NCBI GenBank assembly: GCA_903940425.1
Contig: CAJAKX010000022.1
Location: forward strand, 1-35,017
Source of the DNA: an uncultured Opitutia bacterium
GTDB taxonomy: Bacteria; Verrucomicrobiota; Verrucomicrobiia; Opitutales; Opitutaceae
DNA length: 35,017 nucleotides
Reading direction: 5' to 3'
In this document: piece after piece, positions 1 to 8,389 of the stretch
Position numbering within the stretch: position 1 is the stretch's first letter
Layout: every line of letters begins with the position of its first letter
Program-made: the position numbers and the translations under genes
The notes under the pieces: generated by a model
What the model saw: the letters and a program-made list of their open reading frames with translations, nothing else
Told to the model about the DNA's origin: nothing
Database searches by the model: none

Positions 1-1099
1 CGCCGGCCGCTTCCGCCGCCCGCAGGGTCTTGGTCGGCTCGAGCAGTGCGACGAGCAGGCATTTGAGGGCGTTGCGCGCGCCGATCGTCCAGGCGGCGAC
101 GCGATTGATGCTGGCGTCGAAGTAATCAAGCCCGATGTGCGTGCGACCCAGAAAGCCGCCGCGCACCACTTCCTCCATGATGGCGCGCGTCGGATCGTCG
201 AACAGCACGACGTGGTCGCTGTCCCAGCGGACGCCGCGGCTGACGTGGAGCAGGATCTCGGGCACGAACTGGAGCACGGACGAGATCTTGTCGGCCAGCG
301 ACTCGGTGGGGTGATAGTGGCCGGCGTCGAGGCAATAGAGCTTCTGGTGCTTGACCGCGTAGCCGAGATAGAACTCGTGCGACCCGACGGTGTAGGATTC
401 CACGCCGATGCCGTAGAGCTTGCTCTCGACGGCGTCGAGGTTGTGCTTCGGGTTGAGTTTTTCGGCGAAGACGGCGTCGAGCGCCTTTTCGAGGCGTTCG
501 CGCGGGGCCTTGCGGTCGGCGGGCATGTCCTTGTAGCCGTCGGGAATCCAGACGTTGGTCACGCAGGCCGTGCCCAGTTGCTTGCCGATGGCGGCCCCGA
601 TGCGGCGGCTGGCGCTGCAGTGCTCGATCCAGAACTGGCGGATGCCGGCATCCGGGTGCGAGAGCGTGAAGCCGCCGTCGGCGAGCGGGTGCGCGAAACA
701 GGTGGGATTGAAATCCATGCCAAGGCCGCGGGCCTTGGCCCAGTCGATCCAGCTCTGGAAATACTCCACCGTGTAGGCATTGCGCTCCACCTTGCGGCCG
801 CGCAGGTCGGCATAGCAGGCGTGCAGGTTGAGGCGGTGCTTGCCCGGAATGAGCGAAAGCGCCTTTTCGAAGTCGGCGCGCAGCTCGTCGATCGTGCGGG
901 CCTTGCCGGGGTAGTTGCCGGTGGCCTGGATGCCGCCGCCGGAGAGCACCGCATTGGGTTTTTCAAAACCGCCGACGTCGTCGCCCTGCCAGCAGTGCAA
1001 GGAGATCGGCGTGCCTGCGAGCGTGGTGAGCACAGCCTCGGTGTCGACGCCGAGGGTGGCGTAACTTTCCTTGGCAAAGGAGTAGGGTGTGTTGGACAT
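1..1099 (-). CDS. rhaA: L-rhamnose isomerase, C-terminus cut by window edge
   Basis: Interconverts L-rhamnose and L-rhamnulose in the cytoplasm, the first step of rhamnose catabolism. Read on the reverse strand from ATG at 1097-1099, the protein shows [12 protein letters not shown] (about residues 35-46), [54 protein letters not shown] and [11 protein letters not shown], which follow the E. coli RhaA sequence closely. The metal-binding acidic and His residues of the TIM barrel lie in these blocks. 366 codons are visible; the family is about 420 long, so roughly the last 50 residues lie outside the window. No Shine-Dalgarno is visible. The gene lies 67 bp downstream of rhaT on the same strand and is probably cotranscribed with it. 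No rhamnulokinase or aldolase is inside the window. Confidence 0.95.
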   Translation of the reverse strand, partial: MSNTPYSFAKESYATLGVDTEAVLTTLAGTPISLHCWQGDDVGGFEKPNAVLSGGGIQATGNYPGKARTIDELRADFEKALSLIPGKHRLNLHACYADLRGRKVERNAYTVEYFQSWIDWAKARGLGMDFNPTCFAHPLADGGFTLSHPDAGIRQFWIEHCSASRRIGAAIGKQLGTACVTNVWIPDGYKDMPADRKAPRERLEKALDAVFAEKLNPKHNLDAVESKLYGIGVESYTVGSHEFYLGYAVKHQKLYCLDAGHYHPTESLADKISSVLQFVPEILLHVSRGVRWDSDHVVLFDDPTRAIMEEVVRGGFLGRTHIGLDYFDASINRVAAWTIGARNALKCLLVALLEPTKTLRAAEAAG

Positions 1100-1166
1100 G
1101 GCTCGTTTGGGGTTTTAGTGAATCGTTGTGGTGGTTAATCGCGGGTCCCGTCCGGCGAAAGGGTCG

Positions 1167-2273
1167 TTATTTTTCCACGACCACCTTGAGATAGTTGCCG
1201 TAGCCGATGACGAGGGTGGAGAGAATGAGGATCGCAATGCCGGCGGCGATGAAGGTGTGCGTGCGGCGGCTCGAGCCCTTCCACTCGTGCAGGAACCAGC
1301 CCCACATTGTGCTGAAAATGATGATGCTCGCCATGTGCAAGGTCCAGGAGGAGAAGGCGAATTTGCCCATCTGCGTCTCGCCCATGGTGTAAAAAAAGAA
1401 TTGAAAGTACCAGGTGGTGCCAGCGAGGGCGCAGAAGAAATAGTTAAGCAAGCGCGGCGCCTGGAGGTCGGCGGCGGTGGGCGCGGGTGTGGCGGCGTGT
1501 TCCGGCCGGATGGTGGGGCTGAAGTACTGGTAGCCGGTTTTGTTTTTCAGGTTGAGGATCACGCACCAGATGAAGTTGGTCGTGAATCCGCCGAGCAACA
1601 CCACGACCAGCTTGGGGAGCCCGCTCCAGATGGGCGTGGTGCCCGCCTTGAGGGAAAGCGCGGCGATGGGGGCGGCGGCGTCCAGACCGTAGGCAAACGA
1701 CGCGCTCATTATCCCGGAAAACGTGGCGACGAGCATGCCCTTGGAAAAATTGAACTCCTTGATCACCTCCTTCTTTTTCTCCTCCGGGAGCTCGCGCTCC
1801 TTGCTCAGGCCGGCCAGCGCGGCAACCGCGATGCCGGCAAGACAGACCGCGATGCCGACCAGGGTGATCTGCCCCGCCCGGCTCGCGGCGATCCCGGCGA
1901 GTTCCCCCTTGAAGATCGGCGGGATGAGCGTGCCGAATGCGGCGCAAAAGCCGAGCGCGACACCCATGCCGAGCGACATACCGAGGTAACGCATGGTCAG
2001 GCCGAACGTGAGCCCGCCCAAACCCCACATGACACCGAAAAGCCAGGCAAAAAACAGCGTGCGATGCGAAGCATGGCTGAGCACGCCGAGCAGGTCGTTG
2101 GTCATCGTCAGACCCAGCAACCAGGGCATGATGATCCAGCTGAAAAATCCGCCGGCCAGCCAGTAGGTTTCCCACGACCATTTTTTAACACCCCGGTAAG
2201 GGACGTAGAAGCTGCCGGAGGCCAGGCCGCCAAGCCAGTGGAAGAAAACGCCAAGAAACGGGTTGGGAGTCAT
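1167..2273 (-). CDS. rhaT: L-rhamnose-proton symporter RhaT
   Basis: Inner-membrane importer that brings in L-rhamnose with protons. It is 368 residues long, a little longer than E. coli RhaT (344). About ten hydrophobic segments are visible. Family-typical stretches include KKWSWETYW near residue 30, LTMRYLGMSLGMG near 93, a charged cytoplasmic loop (SKERELPEEKKKEV, about 156-169) and WYFQFFFYTMG near 288. The start is the ATG at 2271-2273, followed at once by the first membrane helix; no Shine-Dalgarno is visible. It is followed by rhaA on the same strand, so uptake and isomerisation are likely one transcript. The 278 bp upstream holds repeated CCAATG hexamers that could bind a regulator. 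The assignment rests on near full-length resemblance to RhaT and on the adjacent rhaA. Confidence 0.94.
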   Translation of the reverse strand: MTPNPFLGVFFHWLGGLASGSFYVPYRGVKKWSWETYWLAGGFFSWIIMPWLLGLTMTNDLLGVLSHASHRTLFFAWLFGVMWGLGGLTFGLTMRYLGMSLGMGVALGFCAAFGTLIPPIFKGELAGIAASRAGQITLVGIAVCLAGIAVAALAGLSKERELPEEKKKEVIKEFNFSKGMLVATFSGIMSASFAYGLDAAAPIAALSLKAGTTPIWSGLPKLVVVLLGGFTTNFIWCVILNLKNKTGYQYFSPTIRPEHAATPAPTAADLQAPRLLNYFFCALAGTTWYFQFFFYTMGETQMGKFAFSSWTLHMASIIIFSTMWGWFLHEWKGSSRRTHTFIAAGIAILILSTLVIGYGNYLKVVVEK

Positions 2274-2384
2274 GTTTGTAGATCAGGGATTAGGGCAAAG
2301 CCACGGTCCGGCGAGCAGGGAAACCGGGGTTAAGTAACCATAAGACGCGGGAGAACGGGAAAGGTCACTCCCGCCGGAAGAGAG

Positions 2385-2497
2385 CCAATGTCGGTCAACG
2401 GCAGCGACTCTGGCAGCGAAAGACAAAAACGCCACGGGCGGGGCTGGGGCATTGGAAACGGTTATCGCGCCAATGCGGGCTCACGGAGCCGCCAATG
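2385..2497. promoter_or_regulatory. Cluster of CCAATG hexamers upstream of rhaT
   Basis: The 2274-2551 gap upstream of rhaT contains no convincing gene. It holds four CCAATG hexamers: at 2385, 2470 and 2492 on the plus strand, and inverted (CATTGG) at 2450. The inverted and direct copies at 2449-2476 form a perfect 7-bp inverted repeat (GCATTGG...CCAATGC) around a 14-bp centre. The last three are spaced 20 and 22 bp, about two helical turns. This pattern suits a dimeric sugar-responsive regulator, but the regulator is not known and the role is inferred. Confidence 0.35.
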
Positions 2498-2551
2498 TCA
2501 ACGCGCCCGTGAATCAGAACGTCAGAACCGGAGTCCATGCCGCCGTCCGCT

Positions 2552-3268
2552 TCAGCGGTATTCCAGCCATTCGGGCGAGGAATACTGCTCGATGAGACCG
2601 GTGACCTCGTCTTCGTTGAGATCGGGCCAGGGCGCGGGAGTCGCAGGCGCGCCAACGGCTTGCGCCAGTGCTGCGATGAATCGTCCGCCAAATACGTCCC
2701 AATCGAGGGTGCCCGCGGCCGGCTTCCAGATGGAACCCTGAAAAAGCAGGCCGTGCTTGTTCCGCTTCTGCGCGGCGCCGGCAATTTTTTCGCCGCTGTG
2801 TTCATGCACGACATCGTACGGCTCCGCGCGCTGGAAACAGACACCTGCGCCGGGCAGCGTCGCGGCGGCGGCCAAATCCCCGTCAGGCGTCTTCACCACG
2901 GCCGGCCAGCCGAGTTCGCGCAGTGCCTGGGCGAGGCATTCATGCACCAGACGGTAGGACTGGGTGGCCCGCGCCTCCCACAGCGCGTGCTCCCGAGAAA
3001 TCACCAGGGCATAAGTCCAGTCGTGCCGATGGTCCACAATACCGCCCCCGGTCGGCCGCCGGCAGAGGTCCATGGTTTCCTCTTTCGGCAACTGTCCGCG
3101 CACCCAGGCGATCTTCTGTCCAAAACCGAAAGTCGCCGCCGGGCCGCGCCACTCGTAATGACGGAACCGGATCGTCCCGGCATGCGGGTAGCGCTGCAGC
3201 AGCAGAAAATCGAGCGCCATGTTTTCGGCGGCCCCGGCGGTGCGCGTGGGCAGGATGTGGAATTCCAT
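2552..3268 (-). CDS. LipM-like octanoyl/lipoyl transferase (BPL/LplA family)
   Basis: A 238-residue single-domain member of the biotin/lipoate protein ligase fold, acting in attachment of octanoyl or lipoyl groups to lipoyl domains. The substrate-binding block RRPTGGGIVDHRHDWTYAL is at about 70-88, a conserved Cys is at 144 in GVCFQRAEPYDVV, and the lysine motif GEKIAGAAQKR is at 159-169, followed by LLFQGSI. The Cys placed before the GxKIAG(S/A)AQ motif is typical of LipM/LipL amidotransferases, which use a thioester intermediate. Classical ATP-dependent LplA enzymes lack this Cys and carry an extra C-terminal domain that is absent here. The start is the ATG at 3266-3268, with GGGGGC just upstream. 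It lies 55 bp downstream of the sixA-like gene on the same strand. The family is secure; octanoyl transfer versus ligation is inferred. Confidence 0.85.
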   Translation of the reverse strand: MEFHILPTRTAGAAENMALDFLLLQRYPHAGTIRFRHYEWRGPAATFGFGQKIAWVRGQLPKEETMDLCRRPTGGGIVDHRHDWTYALVISREHALWEARATQSYRLVHECLAQALRELGWPAVVKTPDGDLAAAATLPGAGVCFQRAEPYDVVHEHSGEKIAGAAQKRNKHGLLFQGSIWKPAAGTLDWDVFGGRFIAALAQAVGAPATPAPWPDLNEDEVTGLIEQYSSPEWLEYR

Positions 3269-3323
3269 GCCCCCAGGCTAGGCGCCGCGCCTGCGCTTGC
3301 CAACGCCGGAGCAGACGGCCGCG

Positions 3324-3842
3324 TCAATCCTCGTCGCCGGCGGTGCGGCCGGTGGCGAGCAACTCCGGCGAAAAATGCCAGCGCACCCGCCAGCGGGCGC
3401 GGCCGGACTTCTTATGGCGCCCGCCGCTCTTCTCGAGCGCCAGGATCGCGCTCTTCTTGAACTCGAATCCGACGGGCTTCAGCTTGCCGCGAACCAGCAG
3501 CGTGGCCAGCGCCCCGAGTTGCGGTTCGTGCCCCACGATCATCACCGCGTGCTCCGCGCAATCAAGCCGGTCGGCGACGGCCACGGGATCATCCTCGGGC
3601 AGGAGCCCGGCGGTCTCGATCAACAAGGCGTCGGGAACGAGCTCCTTCACGAGCAGCTCCGCCGTCTCGCGGGCCCGCACGAGCGGACTGTGCCAGACCG
3701 CCTTCACCTCCGCCAGAACGCCGCTGGGCCGGAGAAAAGCCGCGACGCTCCGGGTGACCTCGCCCCCGTGGGCGCTCAGCGGGCGCCGCGAATCCTCCTT
3801 GTCGGCGAGCGCATGGCCGTGACGGGTTAGAAACAGTTTCAT
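3324..3842 (-). CDS. SixA-like phosphohistidine phosphatase
   Basis: A 172-residue member of the histidine phosphatase superfamily. The catalytic LTRHGHA motif sits at the very N-terminus (His8), SPLVRARETAE follows at about 52-62, and the second catalytic histidine is in VGHEPQLG (His105). The short length and KLFLTRHG opening match SixA, which dephosphorylates phosphohistidine on signalling proteins; the actual substrate here is unknown. An in-frame upstream ATG at 3876-3878 would add 12 residues and run into the pdxH stop. I chose the ATG at 3840-3842 because the family begins right at the RHG strand. It lies 16 bp after pdxH on the same strand and is probably cotranscribed with it. Confidence 0.85.
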   Translation of the reverse strand: MKLFLTRHGHALADKEDSRRPLSAHGGEVTRSVAAFLRPSGVLAEVKAVWHSPLVRARETAELLVKELVPDALLIETAGLLPEDDPVAVADRLDCAEHAVMIVGHEPQLGALATLLVRGKLKPVGFEFKKSAILALEKSGGRHKKSGRARWRVRWHFSPELLATGRTAGDED

Positions 3843-3858
3843 CGTACCCGCAGGGTGT

Positions 3859-4500
3859 TCAGGGTGAAAGCCGCTCAAGAATCCACTCCCCGCCCTGATC
3901 GCGGCGGTAGCGGAGACGGTCGTGCAGGCGGTTGCGACGGCCCTGCCAAAACTCGACGGTGTCGGGCGTCAGGCGGTAGCCGCCCCAGAAGGGCGGCAGG
4001 GGCACGGCACCATCGGCATACCTGGCCTCGACGGTTTTCATCGCCTGCTCGAGCGCGGCGCGGGTGGCGATGCGTACGCTCTGGGCCGAGGCCCAGGCGG
4101 CGAGCTGGTGTGCCCGCGGCCGGCTGTGAAAATATGCCTCTGATTCCTCGCGTGAAACCCGAGTGACCGATCCTTCGACGATCACCTGTCGCTCGAGCTC
4201 AAACCACGGGAAAAGCAGGGTGGCGCACGGATTGCCGTCGAGTTCGCGGCCCTTGCGGCTCTCATAGTTGGTATAGAACACGAAACCGCGTCCATCCTCG
4301 CCCTTGAGCAGCACCGTGCGCAGGGACGGGCGCCCGTCGCGCGCGGCTGTGGCCAGCACCATGGCGTTGGGCTCGGCCAGCCGGGCGGCGCCGGCCTCCT
4401 GATACCACCGGTCAAACTGCCGGAATGGATCGCGTGCCAGGTCCTTTTCGCTGAGACCCGCCAGACTGTAATCTTTGCGGAGATCGGCCAGGTTCGACAT
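3859..4500 (-). CDS. pdxH: Pyridoxamine/pyridoxine 5'-phosphate oxidase
   Basis: FMN enzyme that oxidises pyridoxine or pyridoxamine phosphate to pyridoxal phosphate. The 213-residue frame from ATG at 4498-4500 matches PdxH length (about 218). It shows [20 protein letters not shown] near the N-terminus, [38 protein letters not shown] with the FMN and substrate residues, SRKGREL, and the C-terminal [16 protein letters not shown] and RLHDRLRY blocks. A longer open frame continues far upstream, but its sequence is low-complexity and antisense to the TSUP gene, so it is not used. It heads a probable pdxH-sixA transcript and is divergent from the TSUP transporter. Confidence 0.95.
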   Translation of the reverse strand: MSNLADLRKDYSLAGLSEKDLARDPFRQFDRWYQEAGAARLAEPNAMVLATAARDGRPSLRTVLLKGEDGRGFVFYTNYESRKGRELDGNPCATLLFPWFELERQVIVEGSVTRVSREESEAYFHSRPRAHQLAAWASAQSVRIATRAALEQAMKTVEARYADGAVPLPPFWGGYRLTPDTVEFWQGRRNRLHDRLRYRRDQGGEWILERLSP

Positions 4501-4647
4501 GCGTGGTTCGTCCCCAACTGCACCCACGTTCGTGGCATTGTCAAAAGGCAACTTGTGCCGGCGCTGGTCTTTCCTACTCGGCGGATTACAGGTTGTCATT
4601 CGGAGTGGGGGAAGAATGCTCGCTGCGATCCGCCGCACCCTTGCCTT

Positions 4648-5421
4648 TTGCCTCCCACCTGCCCCCCCTGGGCTTATCCGTTGCTCTTTGCCGCCGGTTT
4701 CAGCGCCGGGCTGGTCGACTCCATCGCGGGCGGCGGCGGCATCATCTCGGTGCCGGTGCTGCTCAACTTCGGCCTGCCGCCGCAGCTGGCGCTCGGCACG
4801 AACAAATTCCAGTCGTCCTTCGGCAGCGTGGCCGCGTCGTGGCGGTACGCGCGCCGCGGTCTGGTGGAGCTGCGCGCCTGCCGTCTCGGCATTCTGTTGA
4901 CGCTGACCGGGGCGCTGCTGGGGGCCTGGGTGGTGCAACACATCGAGTCGCAGGTGCTGGAAAAAGCGATCCCGGTGCTGCTCACCGTCCTTGTCGTCTA
5001 TCTGGTCTTCCAGCCGCAGATCGGTCTGGAGGACCGGCCGGCGCGTCTCGGCCCGGGCGTCTTCTACACGGTCTTCGGCCTTGGTCTCGGCTTTTATGAC
5101 GGTTTTTTTGGCCCGGGCACGGGTTCGTTCTGGGCCATCGCGTTCGTGCTGCTATGCGGACACAATCTCGCCCGCGCGACCGCCCACACCAAGGTGATGA
5201 ACGCCACGAGCAACCTTGCTTCGCTCGCCCTTTTTGCCACGGCCGGCCTGGTACATCTCGGCGCAGGTCTGGCGATGGCTGCGGGACAGGTGGCTGGAGC
5301 GCACCTCGGCGCCGGTCTCGTCGTGCGCAAAGGGGCGCGTTTCGTCCGGCCGGCCTTTCTCGTCATGGCTGGACTCACTATTCTGCGGCTGCTCTGGATC
5401 AACCTCGCCCGGCCGTCTTGA
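4648..5421 (+). CDS. TSUP (TauE/SafE) family membrane transporter, start uncertain
   Basis: Integral membrane protein of the TSUP family, which exports or imports sulfite, sulfoacetate or similar anions; the substrate cannot be told. Hallmarks are the first helix with [16 protein letters not shown], the [14 protein letters not shown] block, and the mirrored second half [15 protein letters not shown] with [12 protein letters not shown]. About eight helices are visible. The start is unclear. The frame is open from GTG at 4555, but its first 31 codons do not look like protein. TTG at 4648 gives a family-like N-terminus. The best ribosome site (GGGGGAAG before ATG at 4616) lies in the -1 frame and would join this frame if the C7 run at 4662-4668 were one base longer. 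The gene is divergent from pdxH. Confidence 0.85.
   Translation: MPPTCPPWAYPLLFAAGFSAGLVDSIAGGGGIISVPVLLNFGLPPQLALGTNKFQSSFGSVAASWRYARRGLVELRACRLGILLTLTGALLGAWVVQHIESQVLEKAIPVLLTVLVVYLVFQPQIGLEDRPARLGPGVFYTVFGLGLGFYDGFFGPGTGSFWAIAFVLLCGHNLARATAHTKVMNATSNLASLALFATAGLVHLGAGLAMAAGQVAGAHLGAGLVVRKGARFVRPAFLVMAGLTILRLLWINLARPS
4662..4668 (+). repeat. Poly-C tract (C7) at the 5' end of the TSUP gene
   Basis: Seven consecutive cytosines sit just before the first membrane helix. Adding one C would place the ATG at 4616, which has a strong GGGGGAAG ribosome site, in frame with the transporter and give an N-terminus ending [11 protein letters not shown]. This may be a slipping tract or a sequencing error. 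Confidence 0.5.
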
Positions 5422-5466
5422 TACACGAGGCTTGTCCCTTTCCGCTCCGCTCCGTTTCCTGCCGCC

Positions 5467-6705
5467 ATGACGCCTTTCCAGTACCTCGATCACCACCGCG
5501 CCGACCTCGTCGCGCTGCTGCAGAAGCTCGTGCGCATCCCGACGGTCAATCCACCCGGCGAGAATTACGCCGCCATTACCGCGCTGCTGACCCGCGAACT
5601 GGCCGGCGCCGGCCTGCAGGCGCGCCGCCTGACCGTTCCGGGTGCGGCGGCGCCAAAGCATCTGCGGCCGGAGTTGCGCACCCACCCCCGCTATAATGTG
5701 CTTGGTTTTCGCGACGCCGGCGCCGCCAAGACCCTCCATTTCAACGCCCATTACGACGTCGTGCCCGCCGGTGGAGACTGGCGGCACGGGAGTCCGTTCA
5801 CCCCCGCTGTAGAGGACGGCTGGATCTACGGCCGCGGCACCGCCGACATGAAGGGCTCCATCACCAGCCTGCTCCTCGCGCTCCGGGCCCTGCGCGCCAC
5901 TGGCACGCGCCCGCGCTGTAATGTCGAGGTGTCATTCACTGCCGACGAGGAAACCGACAGCCTCCTCGGCGCCGGCTGGCTGGTCGACCACGTCCCGCTC
6001 AAGGCCGACTACGTCGTGGTGATGGAAGGTGGGGAAGGGCGCGCCATCGGTTGCGGCCACAACGGCGTTGTCTGGCTCAATGTCATCGTACAGGGCAAGT
6101 CGGCGCATGGCTCGACGCCGGAGCGAGGCGTCAATGCGCTGGAGAAGATGTCGGCGCTGGTGCTGGCGCTTGAGGACTACAAACAGCGCCTCACGCGGCG
6201 CCGGTTTCGCGCGCCGGCGGGCCGGGTGATGCATCCCACCATCAACGTCGGTGGCATGTTCGCGGCCGGTCCCGGCGGCAAAATCAACACCGTGCCCGCC
6301 GCCGCCAGCTTCAGCATCGACCGCCGCGTGATCGCTACCGAGACCGTCGCTTCCGCCGAGCGCGAGCTGCGCAGTTTTCTCGCCGCGGCGGCGCGTCGCA
6401 TCCCGCGGTGCCGCATTACTGTCGAGAAGGTGTCGGAAAACCACCCGTGCTTCCGCGATCCGGCCCATCCGTTTTTCGCGGCGATGGCCGCGAGCGTGCG
6501 GCGGGTGCGCGGCGGCCGCCCGGTCTTTTACGTCTCGACCGGCTTCAACGACATGCATTTCTTCGCCGAGTACCTGCGCGTGCCCACCCTCGGCTACGGT
6601 CCGGTCGGCTTCCATCCCCACGCCATCGACGAGCGCGTCCGCGTGGCCGACCTCGTCACTGCCGCCAAGATCTACGTGAAGCTGCTGACGAGTTTCACCG
6701 GGTGA
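5467..6705 (+). CDS. M20-family metallopeptidase (ArgE/DapE-like deacylase)
   Basis: A 412-residue cytoplasmic zinc hydrolase of the ArgE/DapE/CPG2 group. Visible metal ligands are HYD (His95, Asp97), Asp127 in GRGTADMKG, the catalytic Glu161 and Glu162 in TADEETDS, Glu187 in VVMEGGEG and a C-terminal His in FHPHAIDE (about 385). The dimerisation domain (about 200-320) contains VQGKSAHGSTPERGVNA, typical of the family. The exact substrate (acetylornithine, succinyl-diaminopimelate or another acylated amino acid) cannot be fixed from sequence, and the neighbours do not help. The start is the ATG at 5467, preceded by a pyrimidine-rich leader without a Shine-Dalgarno. It lies 45 bp after the TSUP gene on the same strand and could be cotranscribed. 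It ends 3 bp from the convergent marC stop. Confidence 0.88.
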   Translation: MTPFQYLDHHRADLVALLQKLVRIPTVNPPGENYAAITALLTRELAGAGLQARRLTVPGAAAPKHLRPELRTHPRYNVLGFRDAGAAKTLHFNAHYDVVPAGGDWRHGSPFTPAVEDGWIYGRGTADMKGSITSLLLALRALRATGTRPRCNVEVSFTADEETDSLLGAGWLVDHVPLKADYVVVMEGGEGRAIGCGHNGVVWLNVIVQGKSAHGSTPERGVNALEKMSALVLALEDYKQRLTRRRFRAPAGRVMHPTINVGGMFAAGPGGKINTVPAAASFSIDRRVIATETVASAERELRSFLAAAARRIPRCRITVEKVSENHPCFRDPAHPFFAAMAASVRRVRGGRPVFYVSTGFNDMHFFAEYLRVPTLGYGPVGFHPHAIDERVRVADLVTAAKIYVKLLTSFTG

Positions 6706-6708
6706 TGC

Positions 6709-7287
6709 TCACCTCGCCAGGCCGCGGCGGATCATCGCCACCGCGATGGCGGCGAGCAGCATCGCGATGATCTTGGAGATGGCGCGGAGTCCCATCTGGC
6801 CGATCGTGCGGCCCAGCCACTCACTGCCGGCAAACGCCAGCACGATGAGCACGAGATTTACGGCCAGGGCCACCAGCGTCACCGCCATGCCCTGCGTCTG
6901 CACGAGCAGCAGCAGCGTGGTGATCATCGCCGGGCCGGCGATGAGCGGCATGCCCAGCGGTACAATGCCGAAATCATCCGGCAGCTTCATCGGCGCCCCT
7001 TCCGCCTGGATCAGGTCGCGCGCCGCCAAGATAAAGAGGATGAGACCGCCCGCGATCTGGAAGTCCTTCACCGAGACGCCAACGGCGGCGAAGACGTTCT
7101 GCCCGAGAAACAGGAACCCGAGCGCCACGACTCCGCCGGTCACGGTGGCCTGCCACGCGATGCGGTGCCGGACGGTGGGGGCCACGCCCTGGCCGAGACC
7201 GATGAATATGGCCGCCAGCCCGACCGGGTCGATGGCCACGAACAGGGGAATGAATGCCTGCAGGAAGCTGGTCAGGGTTTCGGGCAT
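6709..7287 (-). CDS. MarC family integral membrane protein
   Basis: A 192-residue protein with six predicted membrane helices, the usual length and topology of the MarC/UPF0056 family. Family-like stretches are FIPLFVAIDPVGLAAIFIGL near the N-terminus, the conserved FQIAGGLILFILAARDL in the third helix, and the loop VPLGMPLIAGPAMITT at about 110. The biochemical role of the family is not established; despite the name it is not a proven antibiotic exporter. It converges with the M20 peptidase (3 bp between stops) and diverges from the aldo/keto reductase across a 106-bp gap. Confidence 0.9.
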   Translation of the reverse strand: MPETLTSFLQAFIPLFVAIDPVGLAAIFIGLGQGVAPTVRHRIAWQATVTGGVVALGFLFLGQNVFAAVGVSVKDFQIAGGLILFILAARDLIQAEGAPMKLPDDFGIVPLGMPLIAGPAMITTLLLLVQTQGMAVTLVALAVNLVLIVLAFAGSEWLGRTIGQMGLRAISKIIAMLLAAIAVAMIRRGLAR

Positions 7288-7363
7288 GGGTTCACGTATA
7301 GGTTGAGGCCGGTTCAGGGTCGAGACCCACTTGAGTCGGCGTGGCGCCGGCTTGCCACCGCCC

Positions 7364-7391
7364 GCCTCAAGCCTCAGGCCTGAAGCCTGTC
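7364..7391 (+). repeat. Four 7-bp tandem units abutting the aldo/keto reductase start
   Basis: Four consecutive heptamers start at 7364, 7371, 7378 and 7385 (consensus GCCTSAR, the last being GCCTGTC) and end 2 bp before the ATG at 7394. The same bases also read as an imperfect 11-bp-arm inverted repeat at 7368-7389. There is no Shine-Dalgarno between the array and the start codon. The role is unknown. Confidence 0.55.
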
Positions 7392-7393
7392 AG

Positions 7394-8311
7394 ATGCACT
7401 ATCGCCACCTCGGCCGCACCGGCCTCAAGATCTCCGTCATCGGCGTTGGTACCTGGCAGTTCGGCGGCGAGTGGGGCAAGGACTTCTCCCAGGCGGAGGT
7501 CGACGCCATCCTCGCCGCGGCGCGCGACTGCGGCATCAACTTCCTCGACACCGCCGAGTGCTACGGCGACCACCTGTCGGAGCGCTTTATTGGCGCGGCA
7601 CTCGCCGGCCAGCGCGACCGCTGGATCATCGCCACGAAGTTCGGCCATCATTTCCACGAACCCTTCAGACGCACGGACCTGTTTGGTCCGGCCGACGTCG
7701 TCAAACAGCTCGACGACTCGCTGCGCGCCCTGCGGACCGATTACATCGATCTCTTGCAGTGCCACTCGGCCAAGGACGAACAATTTCGCACCGAGGGTTT
7801 GTGGGAGGCGCTGCTGAAGGAGAAAGCCCGAGGCAAGGTGCGCCATCTCGGCATCTCGATCAGCCCCAACACGAACGTCTACCAGACAGACCGCGCCTCG
7901 CTCGTCGGCGCGGAGTCCATCCAAGTCGTCTACAACCGCCTGCAGCGCGAACCCGAGGAGAAGGTGTTCCCTTCGTGTCACCGGCAGAATCTTGGCGTGC
8001 TGGCGCGCGTGCCGCTGGCGAGCGGATTCCTCTCGGGCAAGTACAAGCCCGGCGCGACGTTCGCCCCGAACGACGTGCGGGAAGCGTGGATGAAAAAAGA
8101 CCGTGATGCGAAGCTGGCCGAGGTCGCGCGCATCGCCGCGGCCGAGGTGCCCGCTGGCGTGCCCATGGCGCGCTGGGCGCTAGCCTGGTGTCTGCGCCAG
8201 CCGGCGGTGACCGCGGTCATTCCCGGCTGCAAGTCGCCCGAGCAGGTACGTGACAATGCCGCCGCCGCCGGGCTCGACCTCGGCCAAAGCAGCCACCCGC
8301 AGTCCGCTTAA
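7394..8311 (+). CDS. Aldo/keto reductase
   Basis: A 305-residue NADPH-dependent aldo/keto reductase with the TIM-barrel fold. It opens MHYRHLGRTGLKISVIGVG. The catalytic tetrad is visible as Asp52 and Tyr57 (LDTAECYG), Lys82 (IATKFGHH) and His124 (LLQCHSAKD). The C-terminal cofactor segment AVIPGCKSPEQVRDNAAAAG binds the NADP 2'-phosphate side in related proteins. The sequence style is that of the AKR11/13-like general reductases used for aldehydes or sugar derivatives; the substrate is unknown. An upstream in-frame ATG at 7331 would add 21 residues encoded by the heptamer repeat, so the ATG at 7394 is preferred. It converges with the first multihaem cytochrome gene, 78 bp between stops, with no clear terminator there. 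Confidence 0.92.
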   Translation: MHYRHLGRTGLKISVIGVGTWQFGGEWGKDFSQAEVDAILAAARDCGINFLDTAECYGDHLSERFIGAALAGQRDRWIIATKFGHHFHEPFRRTDLFGPADVVKQLDDSLRALRTDYIDLLQCHSAKDEQFRTEGLWEALLKEKARGKVRHLGISISPNTNVYQTDRASLVGAESIQVVYNRLQREPEEKVFPSCHRQNLGVLARVPLASGFLSGKYKPGATFAPNDVREAWMKKDRDAKLAEVARIAAAEVPAGVPMARWALAWCLRQPAVTAVIPGCKSPEQVRDNAAAAGLDLGQSSHPQSA

Positions 8312-8389
8312 AACCCCGAGATCGGCCGGTGCTGGATGACGCCCCGCGCCTTTCTCGGCGGCAATTAAAAGCTGCCACCTGCCGGCGGC

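Noticed and set aside
1128-2333. Plus-strand 401-codon frame opposite rhaT
   Set aside because: It is antisense to a gene with clear RhaT identity, and the translated sequence is Gly/Glu/Arg-rich without fold-like pattern.
2452-2466. LacI-type operator (AACGGTT core) upstream of rhaT
   Set aside because: Only a few symmetric positions match the LacI-family palindrome. The CCAATG array is the stronger pattern.
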